A stretch of DNA of 64,000 nucleotides from Phaseolus vulgaris (Eukaryota; Streptophyta; Magnoliopsida; Fabales; Fabaceae). Of this stretch, positions 40,543 to 52,640 are shown piece by piece (position 1 is the first letter of the stretch; every line of letters starts with the position of its first letter). The DNA lies in the NCBI RefSeq assembly GCF_000499845.2, contig NC_023749.2, positions 34,678,017 through 34,742,016 of the forward strand, written 5' to 3'. A program made the position numbers and the translations under genes. The notes under the pieces were generated by a model. The model saw nothing but the letters and a program-made list of their open reading frames with translations, did not search any database and had not been told where the DNA came from.

Positions 40543-43473
40543 TTGTATATTTTTTATTCTGTTTTGCAGATTGGAAGCAAGAAGAACCAGTGGTACTTGG
40601 ACAGTGGCTGTTCCAAGCATATGACTGGAGATCTTACAAAGTTCACTAGCCTAAAGCTCAAAGCAGAAGGACATGTGACCTATGGTGACAATAACCGAGG
40701 GAGAATTTTGGGCAGAGGAACTGTTGGAACAGGAAATTCAACAACCATTGAGAATGTGCTGTATGTAGAAGGACTTAAGCATAATCTTCTCAGCATAAGT
40801 CAGCTTTGTGACAAAGGATACAAAGTGAATTTTGAGTCAAGTGGCTGCACAATCTCAAGTAATTCATCTAGTAAGGCACTGTTTACTGGTAAGAGAGTGA
40901 ATAACATTTACTTGTTGAATATCATGGAAACTAACTCTTCAAATGAGTGTTTGCTGTCCAGAAGTGATGAGTCTTGGTTGTGGCACAGGAGGTTAGCTCA
41001 CATACACACAAATCACTTGAATAAATTGAAATCTAAAGATTTAGTTTCTGGTTTACCTAACATTAAATTTCAGGACAACAGGCTTTGTGATGCTTGTGTG
41101 AAAGGTAAACAAATCAAATCCTCTTTCAAGTTAAAGGATATTGTCTCTACCAAAAATCCATTGGATGTGTTACATATGGACTTATTTGGTCCATCTAGAG
41201 TTGCTAGCTTGGCTGGAAATTTGTATGCTTTAGTTGTTGTGGATGATTACTCTAGATTTACATGGACTTTATTTCTTGCACATAAACATGATGCTTATTC
41301 TGCCTTTAAGAAATTAGCAAAAATTCTGCAAAATGAAAATGGTTGCTGCATAAAATCTATTCGAAGTGATCATGGGGGAGAGTTTCAAAATGCTAAGTTT
41401 GAGAGGTTCTGTGAGAAGCATGGGATAACTCACACCTTTTCAGCCCCTAGGACACCCCAACAAAATGGTGTAGTTGAAAGGAAAAATAGATCACTAGAGG
41501 AACTTGCTAGAACTATGTTAAATGAATCTAAGCTTCCTAAGTATTTTTGGGCTGATGCTGTTTATACTGCAGGGTATGTCTTAAATAGGACCTTAATAAG
41601 ACCAATTCTTAAGAAAACCCCATATGAATTGTATAAGGGCAGAAAACCTAGTGTAAGTCACCTTAGAGTATTTGGGTGTAAATGTTTTGTACTGAATAAT
41701 GGCAAAGAAAATCATGGTAAGTTTGATGCTAAATCTGATGAAGGTGTGCACATTGGTTATGCTTTGAATGGTCATGCATATAGAGTCTTCAATAAAAGGT
41801 TGCTTATAGTAGAAGAATCAATGCATGTTGTTTTTGATGAAACTGATCATAGCCTATCTAAAACTGCTGATGAACCTGACAGTAATGAATTTAAATCTGT
41901 TTTAAATCAAAATGAATCGATTTATTTTGATACTGCTGATACACATGCTATACAAGAATCTACTGCAGCTGCAGGTTTGCCAAAAGAGTGGAAAACCCCA
42001 AGAGACTTAACCCTTGATAATGTCATTGGGATCATTGAGAAAGGAGTGTCAACTAGAAAATCCTTGAACAATTTCTGTGAAGCAATGGCATTTGTATCTC
42101 AAGTTGAACCCAAGAATTTGAAGGAAGCTCTCAAGGACAGCAACTGGATTTTAGCTATGCAAGAGGAACTGAATCAGTTTGTTCTTAATGAGGTCTGGAC
42201 TCTTGTTCCTAGAATACCTGAGATGAATGTTATTGGAACAAAATGGGTATTTAGAAACAAAATGGATGAGCATGGAGTGATCACCAGAAACAAGGCTAGG
42301 CTTGTAGCTAAAGGGTACAATCAAGAAGAAGGAATAGACTATTATGAGACATATGCACCAGTGGCTCGGTTAGAAGCTGTTAGACTGCTGCTTGCCTTTT
42401 CCTGCATCAAAGGGTTCAAGCTATTTCAAATGTACGTGAAGAGTGCCTTTCTAAATGGCTATATAAATGAAGAGGTATTTGTTTCACAACCACCAGGTTT
42501 TGAAGACCATCAACATCCAGAATATGTGTTCAAACTCCAAAAGGCTCTCTACGGACTCAAGCAAGCTCCTAGGCAATGGTATGAGAGGCTAAGTGATTTT
42601 CTCACCTCACAAGGCTATGACAGAGGCACATCGGATAAGACCTTGTTCATTAAGAAGAAAGGAGATGACTCAATTCTAGTCCAAGTATATGTGGATGACA
42701 TCATTTTTGGATCAAACAATGGAGAATTGTGTGAAGCTTTCGTGAAAGTCATGAAGAGTGAGTTTGAAATGTCAATGATGGGTGAGTTGAACTACTTTCT
42801 AGGTTTGCAGGTCAAACAACTCAAGGATGGCATTTTCTTGAGTCAAGCTAAGTATTGCAAGGATTTGCTGAAGAAATTTGAAATGGACAAGTGTAAACCA
42901 ATCAGCACACCCTTCTCAACAAGCTGTCGTTTGGATCATGATGAAGCTGGAATTTCTGTTGATGAAACCAAATACAGAGGACTCATAGGATCACTGTTGT
43001 ATCTTACTGCCAGCAGGCCAGATATAATGTTTGCAGTGTGCATGTGTGCAAGGTTTCAATCTGCTCCTAAAGAATCACACTACAATGCTGTCAAAAGGAT
43101 TTTGAAGTATTTGCAAGGAACTAAAGAAGTTGGCTTGTGGTATCCAGGTAATATTTCATTAAGCTTAACTGGTTATTCTGATTCAGATTTTGCAGGTTGC
43201 AAAATTGATAGGAAGAGCACAAGTGGAACCTGTCATTTGCTTGGATCAAGCTTGATCTCATGGCAATGCAAAAAGCAGGCTTGTGTAGCTCTTTCCACTG
43301 CTGAAGCAGAATACATTGCAGCAGGGAGTTGCTGTGCTCAAACTATATGGCTAAGACAACAATTGAATGATTTTGGTATCTTACTTAACCATATACCTCT
43401 GCTGTGTGATAATACAAGTGCAATCAACTTAAACCAAAAATCCTGTCATGCATTCAAGAACCAAACACATTGA
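40543..43473 (+). CDS. Pol, Sirevirus copy 2 (same frameshift as copy 1)
   Basis: The deduced protein is identical to copy 1: protease, integrase, RT with YVDD and RNase H. The same early end occurs, with the last Pol blocks displaced to 43434-43639. A shared break in all three clean copies means either that it was in the founder before amplification or that one sequence was copied. Confidence 0.88.
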   Translation: MYIFYSVLQIGSKKNQWYLDSGCSKHMTGDLTKFTSLKLKAEGHVTYGDNNRGRILGRGTVGTGNSTTIENVLYVEGLKHNLLSISQLCDKGYKVNFESSGCTISSNSSSKALFTGKRVNNIYLLNIMETNSSNECLLSRSDESWLWHRRLAHIHTNHLNKLKSKDLVSGLPNIKFQDNRLCDACVKGKQIKSSFKLKDIVSTKNPLDVLHMDLFGPSRVASLAGNLYALVVVDDYSRFTWTLFLAHKHDAYSAFKKLAKILQNENGCCIKSIRSDHGGEFQNAKFERFCEKHGITHTFSAPRTPQQNGVVERKNRSLEELARTMLNESKLPKYFWADAVYTAGYVLNRTLIRPILKKTPYELYKGRKPSVSHLRVFGCKCFVLNNGKENHGKFDAKSDEGVHIGYALNGHAYRVFNKRLLIVEESMHVVFDETDHSLSKTADEPDSNEFKSVLNQNESIYFDTADTHAIQESTAAAGLPKEWKTPRDLTLDNVIGIIEKGVSTRKSLNNFCEAMAFVSQVEPKNLKEALKDSNWILAMQEELNQFVLNEVWTLVPRIPEMNVIGTKWVFRNKMDEHGVITRNKARLVAKGYNQEEGIDYYETYAPVARLEAVRLLLAFSCIKGFKLFQMYVKSAFLNGYINEEVFVSQPPGFEDHQHPEYVFKLQKALYGLKQAPRQWYERLSDFLTSQGYDRGTSDKTLFIKKKGDDSILVQVYVDDIIFGSNNGELCEAFVKVMKSEFEMSMMGELNYFLGLQVKQLKDGIFLSQAKYCKDLLKKFEMDKCKPISTPFSTSCRLDHDEAGISVDETKYRGLIGSLLYLTASRPDIMFAVCMCARFQSAPKESHYNAVKRILKYLQGTKEVGLWYPGNISLSLTGYSDSDFAGCKIDRKSTSGTCHLLGSSLISWQCKKQACVALSTAEAEYIAAGSCCAQTIWLRQQLNDFGILLNHIPLLCDNTSAINLNQKSCHAFKNQTH

Positions 43474-43639
43474 AATAAGGCATCATTTTCTAAGGGAACA
43501 CATATCTAATGGAACATGTGATATTAAGTTCATTGGTACTGATTTACAACTTGCTGATTTGTTCACGAAACCATTAGCCAAAGATAGGTTTAATTTTCTG
43601 CTTAATGAATTGGGTATTATAAATGTCAATTGTACCTAG
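43434..43639 (+). pseudogene. Displaced C-terminal end of Pol, copy 2
   Basis: Same blocks as in copy 1 (HSRTKHIEIRHHF, LADLFTKPLAKDRF), out of frame with the main ORF. Confidence 0.85.
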
Positions 43640-44047
43640 CAGTGAAAAATTAAATCTGTTTATTCGCAATTAAATGTGTTTATTTTCTGCACTGATATGC
43701 ATTGATGACTAGGAAAGAGAAATTCTGATCTTTGACTGCTTGACTGATTTAGTGGGCATTAACCTCTGTACCTTTGACGGTTTTGGTCATGGTTATGTAA
43801 CCGATTTGATGGTTTGGGTGCTCAATAAGAATTTGAGTGTATGCATCGTGACCCTAAAGATTTGGTGCATATTTTCAAAGATTCTCTGCACAAAATTCAG
43901 AAGCATAATATCTTCATGCATATCTACTCATAACTGCCATATCAATCCATTTATTCTGCTATAAATCTGTGTGAATACTTGCTACCCACATTGGCCATTC
44001 TCTTTCTATTCTCACCATTTGAAATCAAGAAAAGAATTCAGGTTAAC

Positions 44048-45197
44048 ATGGCTTCGTCTTCAAGACAAAAACAGAAAGGCAAGGGAAAGCAAACCACTTC
44101 TCAAGGTGTGTTAGAAGGATGGTTCGCTGGAAATGAAGAAGGCATCAATGCCTACATTCATGAAACAAGCAGAAAGCAGATCAACATACCCAAGGTGCTG
44201 GATTTCAACTGGCTGAAATCTGAAAAATTGGTAGAAACAAGGGCTGTGTTGAAGCACCAGAAACTGAAAAAGATGCTGGAATTAACGGGTAATGTCTATC
44301 CTGACTTGGTTAAGGTGTTTTATACTAACCTCACATTGGATGGGAAGAATGTTGTCTCTTATGTGAAAGGGACAAAGATGAAGATCACAAGTGAGGTGTG
44401 GAATTCTGTGGCTGGAATAAAATATGTTGGACTGAAAGTAGGGAAAGGAAATACTAGTGGAATTTCAGAATTCAACAAGCTGCAATATTACAAAAGTTGC
44501 ATGAGGAATCCTACAGAGAGCATAAACAGATTCCATGCAGGGCATTTGAACCTCACTCCACGTCTAGTTGCATACATCATAGCTTGGCAACTGATTCCAA
44601 GAGGGACAAACCATGCTGTCTTACATGAAGAGGATCTCATTCTCCTATATTGCATCATGAACCAGATTAAGGTAAACTGGGTGTTCATTGTCAATGAACA
44701 CATGCTCAAGTCAAAAAGGTTGGCTGATTACAGATTTCCCTATGCTATTCTTGTTTTCCAAATTAATTGATTACTTTGGTATTGATGTTACAAATGAGAG
44801 AAATGACCTTATCAAAGCTGTAAGTGAGATTGATACTTCAACTCTCACCAAAATGGGTTTTCACAAAATTGAAAACAAGTGGGTGGTTCTCAAGGAGAAG
44901 GACTCTCAAGCAGAACATGAGGATGTGGATGAAGCTGTTTCTATGGATGATGACTCACCTGCTGCCCAATCTGAACATGAGGAAGTTGCTGCAAATGCCA
45001 TAGTTGCCTATCAAAGTCCAGAATACCGTGGAGAACCAATGTCTATGTTTGAGAGGCAAGTGCTGTACCGTCTTGATGTCATGTCTGCAGAACAAAGGGC
45101 ACACTTTGAGACTACTCATGCAAGGTTCCAACACCTTGATGATCAGATTGAAGGGGTTCAGGCACAGCTTGCAGAGCTTTACTACAAGAATCAGTAG
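44048..45197 (+). pseudogene. Env-like region, copy 2, split by the same shift
   Basis: The first half is 44048-44770 and the displaced second half ends at 45197. Both are identical in translation to copy 1, including the five-A run at 44712-44716 that separates them. Confidence 0.68.
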
Positions 45198-45538
45198 TTT
45201 TCTGTTTTGAATGCTTTCTTTATCAGTTTTCAAGTTTCTGTAATGCTGAACAATTTGGTTTTCTGTTTCTGAACTATTATGATTGTGGTTTCTGCTTTAT
45301 ATCCCTTTATTCCCTATGCTTATATGTTGTTTGATGAATCCAAAGGGGGAGAAAAATAGCTCACCATGCTAGGTGATGCTAGCTGAAACAGGGAGTTGAT
45401 TCTGCACCTTTAAACAAATTCTGTATGTTATGCAATATTGCTGTTTTCTGGTTTAAAGTCTGGTGCAGTGCAGGTACTTAAATCAACAATGCTATGAGGT
45501 TAGCTATGGGGATTTGTCTCCATCAAACAGGGGGAGAT
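45198..45538 (+). other. 3' non-coding region with polypurine tracts, copy 2
   Basis: Tracts lie at about 45340-45359 and 45525-45538, at the same spacing as copy 1. Confidence 0.6.
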
Positions 45539-47384
45539 TGTTGAAGATGGTTGCTGCCCCTTCAAGATTGTGTTTGATGAAGACTTGTATGTTGTGTTTG
45601 ATGAAGACTTGTATGTTGTGTTTGATGAAGACATTTATGTACTTTCCATGTATTTGTGCTTTGCTTTAAGTATGTCTTAGTTAGTGCTTAGAGGTTGTCT
45701 AAGAGTAGCTTTTTGCTGAGTAACTCACCTCATAACCACTGGCCATGTGATAAGAACAAGCATAAGGTTTCTTAAACTGTTTTCACATGTTTTACACAAA
45801 AACACGTTTACTGCATAAAAATAAATCTGTTCTTTTCTAAATAAACAAATTCATTTTCTTCACTGATGCCTTGGCTAAAGTCTTGTAAAAATTTGATTTT
45901 GTGCATCAGGTATTTTGACTAAGTCTTCTTCTTTTCAAAACGACTGAGTTTCAAATAGTTAAACCTTCTCTGTTTTCGTTTTGAAAAATAAATCTGTTCA
46001 TCTGTAAATGAATAGATTCTTTTTCTCTCTGGTGCCATGACAAGCTTAAACGTTTTCAGTTTTATCTCTGCACCAGAATGGTTGACTAAGTCTCCTCACT
46101 TAACAGATTCTCTAACTCCTTTTTGAAAATAAATCTGTTCGTTTTATTTTCAATCTGTTCATTTTATAACAGCTTTAACTGTTTTTCAAAAATCTGTTAT
46201 AAGCTGGCTTTCCATAAAATGCAAACTTGTTTTCTGAGTTTAACAACGATTCAAACAGTTTATACATTTGCAAAAACAAGTTTTGACAGCAGAGAGTTAA
46301 GTGTTTTCAAGGATTAGCATTTGTTCTTCAAAGATTTCGAAAATCACAAAGTGCTTGTTCTTGGTTTGGTTCCAAAAGCTTGATGTGAGGTGCAGCTACT
46401 GTTCTAGCAATCTTGCCTACTGGTTTAAGGCTAATCTTTGTTACCTCAATCAGGTGTAGTCGTTTCACTTCTTATTACTTGTAATAGTTTGGTTGAATCC
46501 TCTTCTTGATAGGTGTTCTTGGAGAGTGGATGTGTGTGTGTGAGTGCTGAAATAGGTTTTTTCAGCAAGAGTACCTAAGTTCTTGTAGGTTTCAAGAACA
46601 GTGGGAAGTGTACTTGATTGTACTGTGTGTTAGTGAATTCCACCTGTTGTTGGTGAAGACTGGATGTAGCTCAGGTTGAGTGAACCAGTATAATTGCTTG
46701 TGTTCATTCTCTCTCTCTCTCTGCAATTTCGTTTATGCATAATTGATAAAACAGCAAAGAAATAAATCTGTTCAATTGAAAATAAATCTGTTCTTTCTGG
46801 GCACTGTGCATACTGTTCTTGATTTCTGAAAAAGGTGTTTGAATCTGATAAGAGCGTATACAATCTGCTAAAAACCATTTGAACAGACTGACTGTGATAG
46901 GCTGCTTAAGAAACTGTCAATGCTATTAATTGAACCTTAAACAAATTGCTTAAAGTTGAAGCTTGCTGTTCTGGGATTCATTGTTCTTGGTTTCTGAAAA
47001 ACTGTTTGGTTTCAATAAGAACACTGATAATCTGTTAAAGGCTAATAAAACAGGTTGTGTGTAATAGATTGTCTCACTAATTGTCAAGCCCTTAACTGGA
47101 CCTGAATCACACGAATTGGAATTAAGGTTTGCTGTTTTTTTTGTGTTACACTGCTTTTCAATCTGATATCTGTGTGTGTGCATTTGGAAATTTTATCTGC
47201 ATAATCTTGAGATTAACCTTGCTGAATTAAAAGCTTTTCAAACAAAAAAAGTGCTGAAATAAATCTGTTCATTTTCACATAAATCGATTTATTTTCTGTA
47301 AAACTGTGTTAAACACTGTTTCTGCGAGAAAGTTTTAAAAGGTCAATTCACCCCCCCTCTTGAACTTTGGCACTATTATAACCA
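45539..47384 (+). repeat. LTR 3, shared by copies 2 and 3
   Basis: Same length as LTR 2 and identical wherever compared, including the three-part 24-bp array and the GTCTAAG and AACAAATT states that distinguish it from LTR 1. Confidence 0.82.
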
Positions 47385-47436
47385 AGAATTGGTATCAAGA
47401 GCTGGGACTTGTAGTTTAATCAAGTTGTTTGTAAAA

Positions 47437-49101
47437 ATGTCTGAGTTTAATGTGCTTTTTGCTGAGGGTTCTGCTGTAAATAGACCACCTATGTTTAATG
47501 GATTGAATTATGCATTTTGGAAAGTTAGAATGAGAATTTTTATGGAATCCATTGATGCATTAATTTGGGAAGCTGTGGTCAATGGACCTTATGTGCCAAT
47601 GCAGATTGTCAAAGATGAACAAGTTGAAAAGCCAAGATCAGAGTGGAATGATACTGAAAGGAGAAAAGCTCAACATGATCTTGTGGCCAAGAATATCATA
47701 ACTTCTGCATTGACAATGGACGAGTTCTTCAGAATATCTGAATGTAAGTCAGCAAAGGAGATGTGGGAAGTCTTAGAAGTGACTCATGAAGGGACTGAGG
47801 ATGTAAAAAGGTCAACGAAACATGCACTCATCCAAGAGTATGAGCTGTTCAGAATGCAACCCGGAGAGAACATTGCTGATGTGCAAAAAAGATTCACCCA
47901 CATTGTGAATCACCTCACTGGCTTGGGAAAAGAATTTGATAAAGAGGAGCTCAACATAAAGATATTGAAGTGCCTCGACAGAAGCTGGCAACCAAAGGTG
48001 ACAGCTATCTCTGAAAGCCGTGATCTGTCAAAATTGGGAACTACTGCACTGTTTGGAAAGCTGATGGAGCATGAGTTAGAGCTTAAAAGACTTAAAGAAC
48101 AGGAAACAACAGAGAGGAAACCCAAAGGTTTGGCACTGAAAGCAACTGAATTGGATGAGATCAAGGAAGAAAAGGAAGATGCTGAAGATGATGATACAAT
48201 CAACCTTCTTACAAAAAGATTCAGCAAATTTTTGAGGAAGAAAAGCAAAAATAGGAACCAGCAGAAAAGAAGGTATCCTAAACCCAATGATTTAAATTCC
48301 TCTAAATATACTTGCTTTGGATGTGGCAAAACAGGGCATATCAAAACAGATTGTCCAGACAATCAAACTAAGGACAAATCTGCCAGCAAGAAATTTGAAA
48401 GGAACAAAGGAAGAAGAGCCTACATCTCATGGGAGGAAAATGAAGTTTCCTCAACTAGCAGTTCTTCAACAGAACATGAGGAGAACAATCTGTGTTTTAT
48501 GATGAAGGATGAGGAGTCAAGCTCTGAATCAGTAAGTAATTTTTCTGCTGATTCTGATAACTATGATGATTTGCTTGCTGCCTTCAAGGAAACACATGAG
48601 GAAGCCAATAGGCTAGCTGTAATATGCAATAAACTGCAAAAGGTAAATAATGTGCTTGCACCTAAAGTAAAAACACTTGAGGAAGAATTGCATAAGGCCA
48701 AAACAGATTTGGTAAGCCTTGAACTGACTTGCTTGCATGCCTCTATTAAAAACTGTGAAAACTGCAAAAGATTGGAAAAACAAGTGGAATATTTGCTGAA
48801 AACCCTTTCCAATTTCACCAAGGGAAGAGAAAACCTTGAGTCTCTTCTTGGATCACAGAATGCTGTTTTCAATAAGAATGGACTTGGTTATATCCCTGGA
48901 AATACAACCAATGTCAAAAAGCTTTCAAGTTTTTTTGTTCCAGCAAAATCAGTTTTTTCAGCTTTTAACAGTGGCAAAAAGGCATCTCATGTAACTTGTT
49001 TTTACTGCATGAAATCTGGTCATACATCTAGGTCTTGCATTGCTAGAAGACATCTTGTGCCTAAGAACTTAGCTAAGTGGCTACCAAAGAGAAGGTGTTA
49101 A
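47437..49101 (+). CDS. Gag, Sirevirus copy 3
   Basis: The 554 residues are identical to copies 1 and 2, again offset by exactly 8593 bp. Confidence 0.9.
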   Translation: MSEFNVLFAEGSAVNRPPMFNGLNYAFWKVRMRIFMESIDALIWEAVVNGPYVPMQIVKDEQVEKPRSEWNDTERRKAQHDLVAKNIITSALTMDEFFRISECKSAKEMWEVLEVTHEGTEDVKRSTKHALIQEYELFRMQPGENIADVQKRFTHIVNHLTGLGKEFDKEELNIKILKCLDRSWQPKVTAISESRDLSKLGTTALFGKLMEHELELKRLKEQETTERKPKGLALKATELDEIKEEKEDAEDDDTINLLTKRFSKFLRKKSKNRNQQKRRYPKPNDLNSSKYTCFGCGKTGHIKTDCPDNQTKDKSASKKFERNKGRRAYISWEENEVSSTSSSSTEHEENNLCFMMKDEESSSESVSNFSADSDNYDDLLAAFKETHEEANRLAVICNKLQKVNNVLAPKVKTLEEELHKAKTDLVSLELTCLHASIKNCENCKRLEKQVEYLLKTLSNFTKGRENLESLLGSQNAVFNKNGLGYIPGNTTNVKKLSSFFVPAKSVFSAFNSGKKASHVTCFYCMKSGHTSRSCIARRHLVPKNLAKWLPKRRC

Positions 49102-49135
49102 TCTGTGCTGGACCCTATACTGAAAAGGGTACCAT

Positions 49136-52066
49136 TTGTATATTTTTTATTCTGTTTTGCAGATTGGAAGCAAGAAGAACCAGTGGTACTTGGACAGTGG
49201 CTGTTCCAAGCATATGACTGGAGATCTTACAAAGTTCACTAGCCTAAAGCTCAAAGCAGAAGGACATGTGACCTATGGTGACAATAACCGAGGGAGAATT
49301 TTGGGCAGAGGAACTGTTGGAACAGGAAATTCAACAACCATTGAGAATGTGCTGTATGTAGAAGGACTTAAGCATAATCTTCTCAGCATAAGTCAGCTTT
49401 GTGACAAAGGATACAAAGTGAATTTTGAGTCAAGTGGCTGCACAATCTCAAGTAATTCATCTAGTAAGGCACTGTTTACTGGTAAGAGAGTGAATAACAT
49501 TTACTTGTTGAATATCATGGAAACTAACTCTTCAAATGAGTGTTTGCTGTCCAGAAGTGATGAGTCTTGGTTGTGGCACAGGAGGTTAGCTCACATACAC
49601 ACAAATCACTTGAATAAATTGAAATCTAAAGATTTAGTTTCTGGTTTACCTAACATTAAATTTCAGGACAACAGGCTTTGTGATGCTTGTGTGAAAGGTA
49701 AACAAATCAAATCCTCTTTCAAGTTAAAGGATATTGTCTCTACCAAAAATCCATTGGATGTGTTACATATGGACTTATTTGGTCCATCTAGAGTTGCTAG
49801 CTTGGCTGGAAATTTGTATGCTTTAGTTGTTGTGGATGATTACTCTAGATTTACATGGACTTTATTTCTTGCACATAAACATGATGCTTATTCTGCCTTT
49901 AAGAAATTAGCAAAAATTCTGCAAAATGAAAATGGTTGCTGCATAAAATCTATTCGAAGTGATCATGGGGGAGAGTTTCAAAATGCTAAGTTTGAGAGGT
50001 TCTGTGAGAAGCATGGGATAACTCACACCTTTTCAGCCCCTAGGACACCCCAACAAAATGGTGTAGTTGAAAGGAAAAATAGATCACTAGAGGAACTTGC
50101 TAGAACTATGTTAAATGAATCTAAGCTTCCTAAGTATTTTTGGGCTGATGCTGTTTATACTGCAGGGTATGTCTTAAATAGGACCTTAATAAGACCAATT
50201 CTTAAGAAAACCCCATATGAATTGTATAAGGGCAGAAAACCTAGTGTAAGTCACCTTAGAGTATTTGGGTGTAAATGTTTTGTACTGAATAATGGCAAAG
50301 AAAATCATGGTAAGTTTGATGCTAAATCTGATGAAGGTGTGCACATTGGTTATGCTTTGAATGGTCATGCATATAGAGTCTTCAATAAAAGGTTGCTTAT
50401 AGTAGAAGAATCAATGCATGTTGTTTTTGATGAAACTGATCATAGCCTATCTAAAACTGCTGATGAACCTGACAGTAATGAATTTAAATCTGTTTTAAAT
50501 CAAAATGAATCGATTTATTTTGATACTGCTGATACACATGCTATACAAGAATCTACTGCAGCTGCAGGTTTGCCAAAAGAGTGGAAAACCCCAAGAGACT
50601 TAACCCTTGATAATGTCATTGGGATCATTGAGAAAGGAGTGTCAACTAGAAAATCCTTGAACAATTTCTGTGAAGCAATGGCATTTGTATCTCAAGTTGA
50701 ACCCAAGAATTTGAAGGAAGCTCTCAAGGACAGCAACTGGATTTTAGCTATGCAAGAGGAACTGAATCAGTTTGTTCTTAATGAGGTCTGGACTCTTGTT
50801 CCTAGAATACCTGAGATGAATGTTATTGGAACAAAATGGGTATTTAGAAACAAAATGGATGAGCATGGAGTGATCACCAGAAACAAGGCTAGGCTTGTAG
50901 CTAAAGGGTACAATCAAGAAGAAGGAATAGACTATTATGAGACATATGCACCAGTGGCTCGGTTAGAAGCTGTTAGACTGCTGCTTGCCTTTTCCTGCAT
51001 CAAAGGGTTCAAGCTATTTCAAATGTACGTGAAGAGTGCCTTTCTAAATGGCTATATAAATGAAGAGGTATTTGTTTCACAACCACCAGGTTTTGAAGAC
51101 CATCAACATCCAGAATATGTGTTCAAACTCCAAAAGGCTCTCTACGGACTCAAGCAAGCTCCTAGGCAATGGTATGAGAGGCTAAGTGATTTTCTCACCT
51201 CACAAGGCTATGACAGAGGCACATCGGATAAGACCTTGTTCATTAAGAAGAAAGGAGATGACTCAATTCTAGTCCAAGTATATGTGGATGACATCATTTT
51301 TGGATCAAACAATGGAGAATTGTGTGAAGCTTTCGTGAAAGTCATGAAGAGTGAGTTTGAAATGTCAATGATGGGTGAGTTGAACTACTTTCTAGGTTTG
51401 CAGGTCAAACAACTCAAGGATGGCATTTTCTTGAGTCAAGCTAAGTATTGCAAGGATTTGCTGAAGAAATTTGAAATGGACAAGTGTAAACCAATCAGCA
51501 CACCCTTCTCAACAAGCTGTCGTTTGGATCATGATGAAGCTGGAATTTCTGTTGATGAAACCAAATACAGAGGACTCATAGGATCACTGTTGTATCTTAC
51601 TGCCAGCAGGCCAGATATAATGTTTGCAGTGTGCATGTGTGCAAGGTTTCAATCTGCTCCTAAAGAATCACACTACAATGCTGTCAAAAGGATTTTGAAG
51701 TATTTGCAAGGAACTAAAGAAGTTGGCTTGTGGTATCCAGGTAATATTTCATTAAGCTTAACTGGTTATTCTGATTCAGATTTTGCAGGTTGCAAAATTG
51801 ATAGGAAGAGCACAAGTGGAACCTGTCATTTGCTTGGATCAAGCTTGATCTCATGGCAATGCAAAAAGCAGGCTTGTGTAGCTCTTTCCACTGCTGAAGC
51901 AGAATACATTGCAGCAGGGAGTTGCTGTGCTCAAACTATATGGCTAAGACAACAATTGAATGATTTTGGTATCTTACTTAACCATATACCTCTGCTGTGT
52001 GATAATACAAGTGCAATCAACTTAAACCAAAAATCCTGTCATGCATTCAAGAACCAAACACATTGA
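49136..52066 (+). CDS. Pol, Sirevirus copy 3 (same frameshift)
   Basis: The deduced protein is identical to copies 1 and 2 and ends at the same premature point. The displaced end is at 52027-52232. All catalytic motifs for protease, integrase and RT are intact upstream of the break. Confidence 0.88.
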   Translation: MYIFYSVLQIGSKKNQWYLDSGCSKHMTGDLTKFTSLKLKAEGHVTYGDNNRGRILGRGTVGTGNSTTIENVLYVEGLKHNLLSISQLCDKGYKVNFESSGCTISSNSSSKALFTGKRVNNIYLLNIMETNSSNECLLSRSDESWLWHRRLAHIHTNHLNKLKSKDLVSGLPNIKFQDNRLCDACVKGKQIKSSFKLKDIVSTKNPLDVLHMDLFGPSRVASLAGNLYALVVVDDYSRFTWTLFLAHKHDAYSAFKKLAKILQNENGCCIKSIRSDHGGEFQNAKFERFCEKHGITHTFSAPRTPQQNGVVERKNRSLEELARTMLNESKLPKYFWADAVYTAGYVLNRTLIRPILKKTPYELYKGRKPSVSHLRVFGCKCFVLNNGKENHGKFDAKSDEGVHIGYALNGHAYRVFNKRLLIVEESMHVVFDETDHSLSKTADEPDSNEFKSVLNQNESIYFDTADTHAIQESTAAAGLPKEWKTPRDLTLDNVIGIIEKGVSTRKSLNNFCEAMAFVSQVEPKNLKEALKDSNWILAMQEELNQFVLNEVWTLVPRIPEMNVIGTKWVFRNKMDEHGVITRNKARLVAKGYNQEEGIDYYETYAPVARLEAVRLLLAFSCIKGFKLFQMYVKSAFLNGYINEEVFVSQPPGFEDHQHPEYVFKLQKALYGLKQAPRQWYERLSDFLTSQGYDRGTSDKTLFIKKKGDDSILVQVYVDDIIFGSNNGELCEAFVKVMKSEFEMSMMGELNYFLGLQVKQLKDGIFLSQAKYCKDLLKKFEMDKCKPISTPFSTSCRLDHDEAGISVDETKYRGLIGSLLYLTASRPDIMFAVCMCARFQSAPKESHYNAVKRILKYLQGTKEVGLWYPGNISLSLTGYSDSDFAGCKIDRKSTSGTCHLLGSSLISWQCKKQACVALSTAEAEYIAAGSCCAQTIWLRQQLNDFGILLNHIPLLCDNTSAINLNQKSCHAFKNQTH

Positions 52067-52232
52067 AATAAGGCATCATTTTCTAAGGGAACACATATCT
52101 AATGGAACATGTGATATTAAGTTCATTGGTACTGATTTACAACTTGCTGATTTGTTCACGAAACCATTAGCCAAAGATAGGTTTAATTTTCTGCTTAATG
52201 AATTGGGTATTATAAATGTCAATTGTACCTAG
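52027..52232 (+). pseudogene. Displaced C-terminal end of Pol, copy 3
   Basis: Same blocks and same relative frame as in copies 1 and 2. Confidence 0.85.
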
Positions 52233-52640
52233 CAGTGAAAAATTAAATCTGTTTATTCGCAATTAAATGTGTTTATTTTCTGCACTGATATGCATTGATG
52301 ACTAGGAAAGAGAAATTCTGATCTTTGACTGCTTGACTGATTTAGTGGGCATTAACCTCTGTACCTTTGACGGTTTTGGTCATGGTTATGTAACCGATTT
52401 GATGGTTTGGGTGCTCAATAAGAATTTGAGTGTATGCATCGTGACCCTAAAGATTTGGTGCATATTTTCAAAGATTCTCTGCACAAAATTCAGAAGCATA
52501 ATATCTTCATGCATATCTACTCATAACTGCCATATCAATCCATTTATTCTGCTATAAATCTGTGTGAATACTTGCTACCCACATTGGCCATTCTCTTTCT
52601 ATTCTCACCATTTGAAATCAAGAAAAGAATTCAGGTTAAC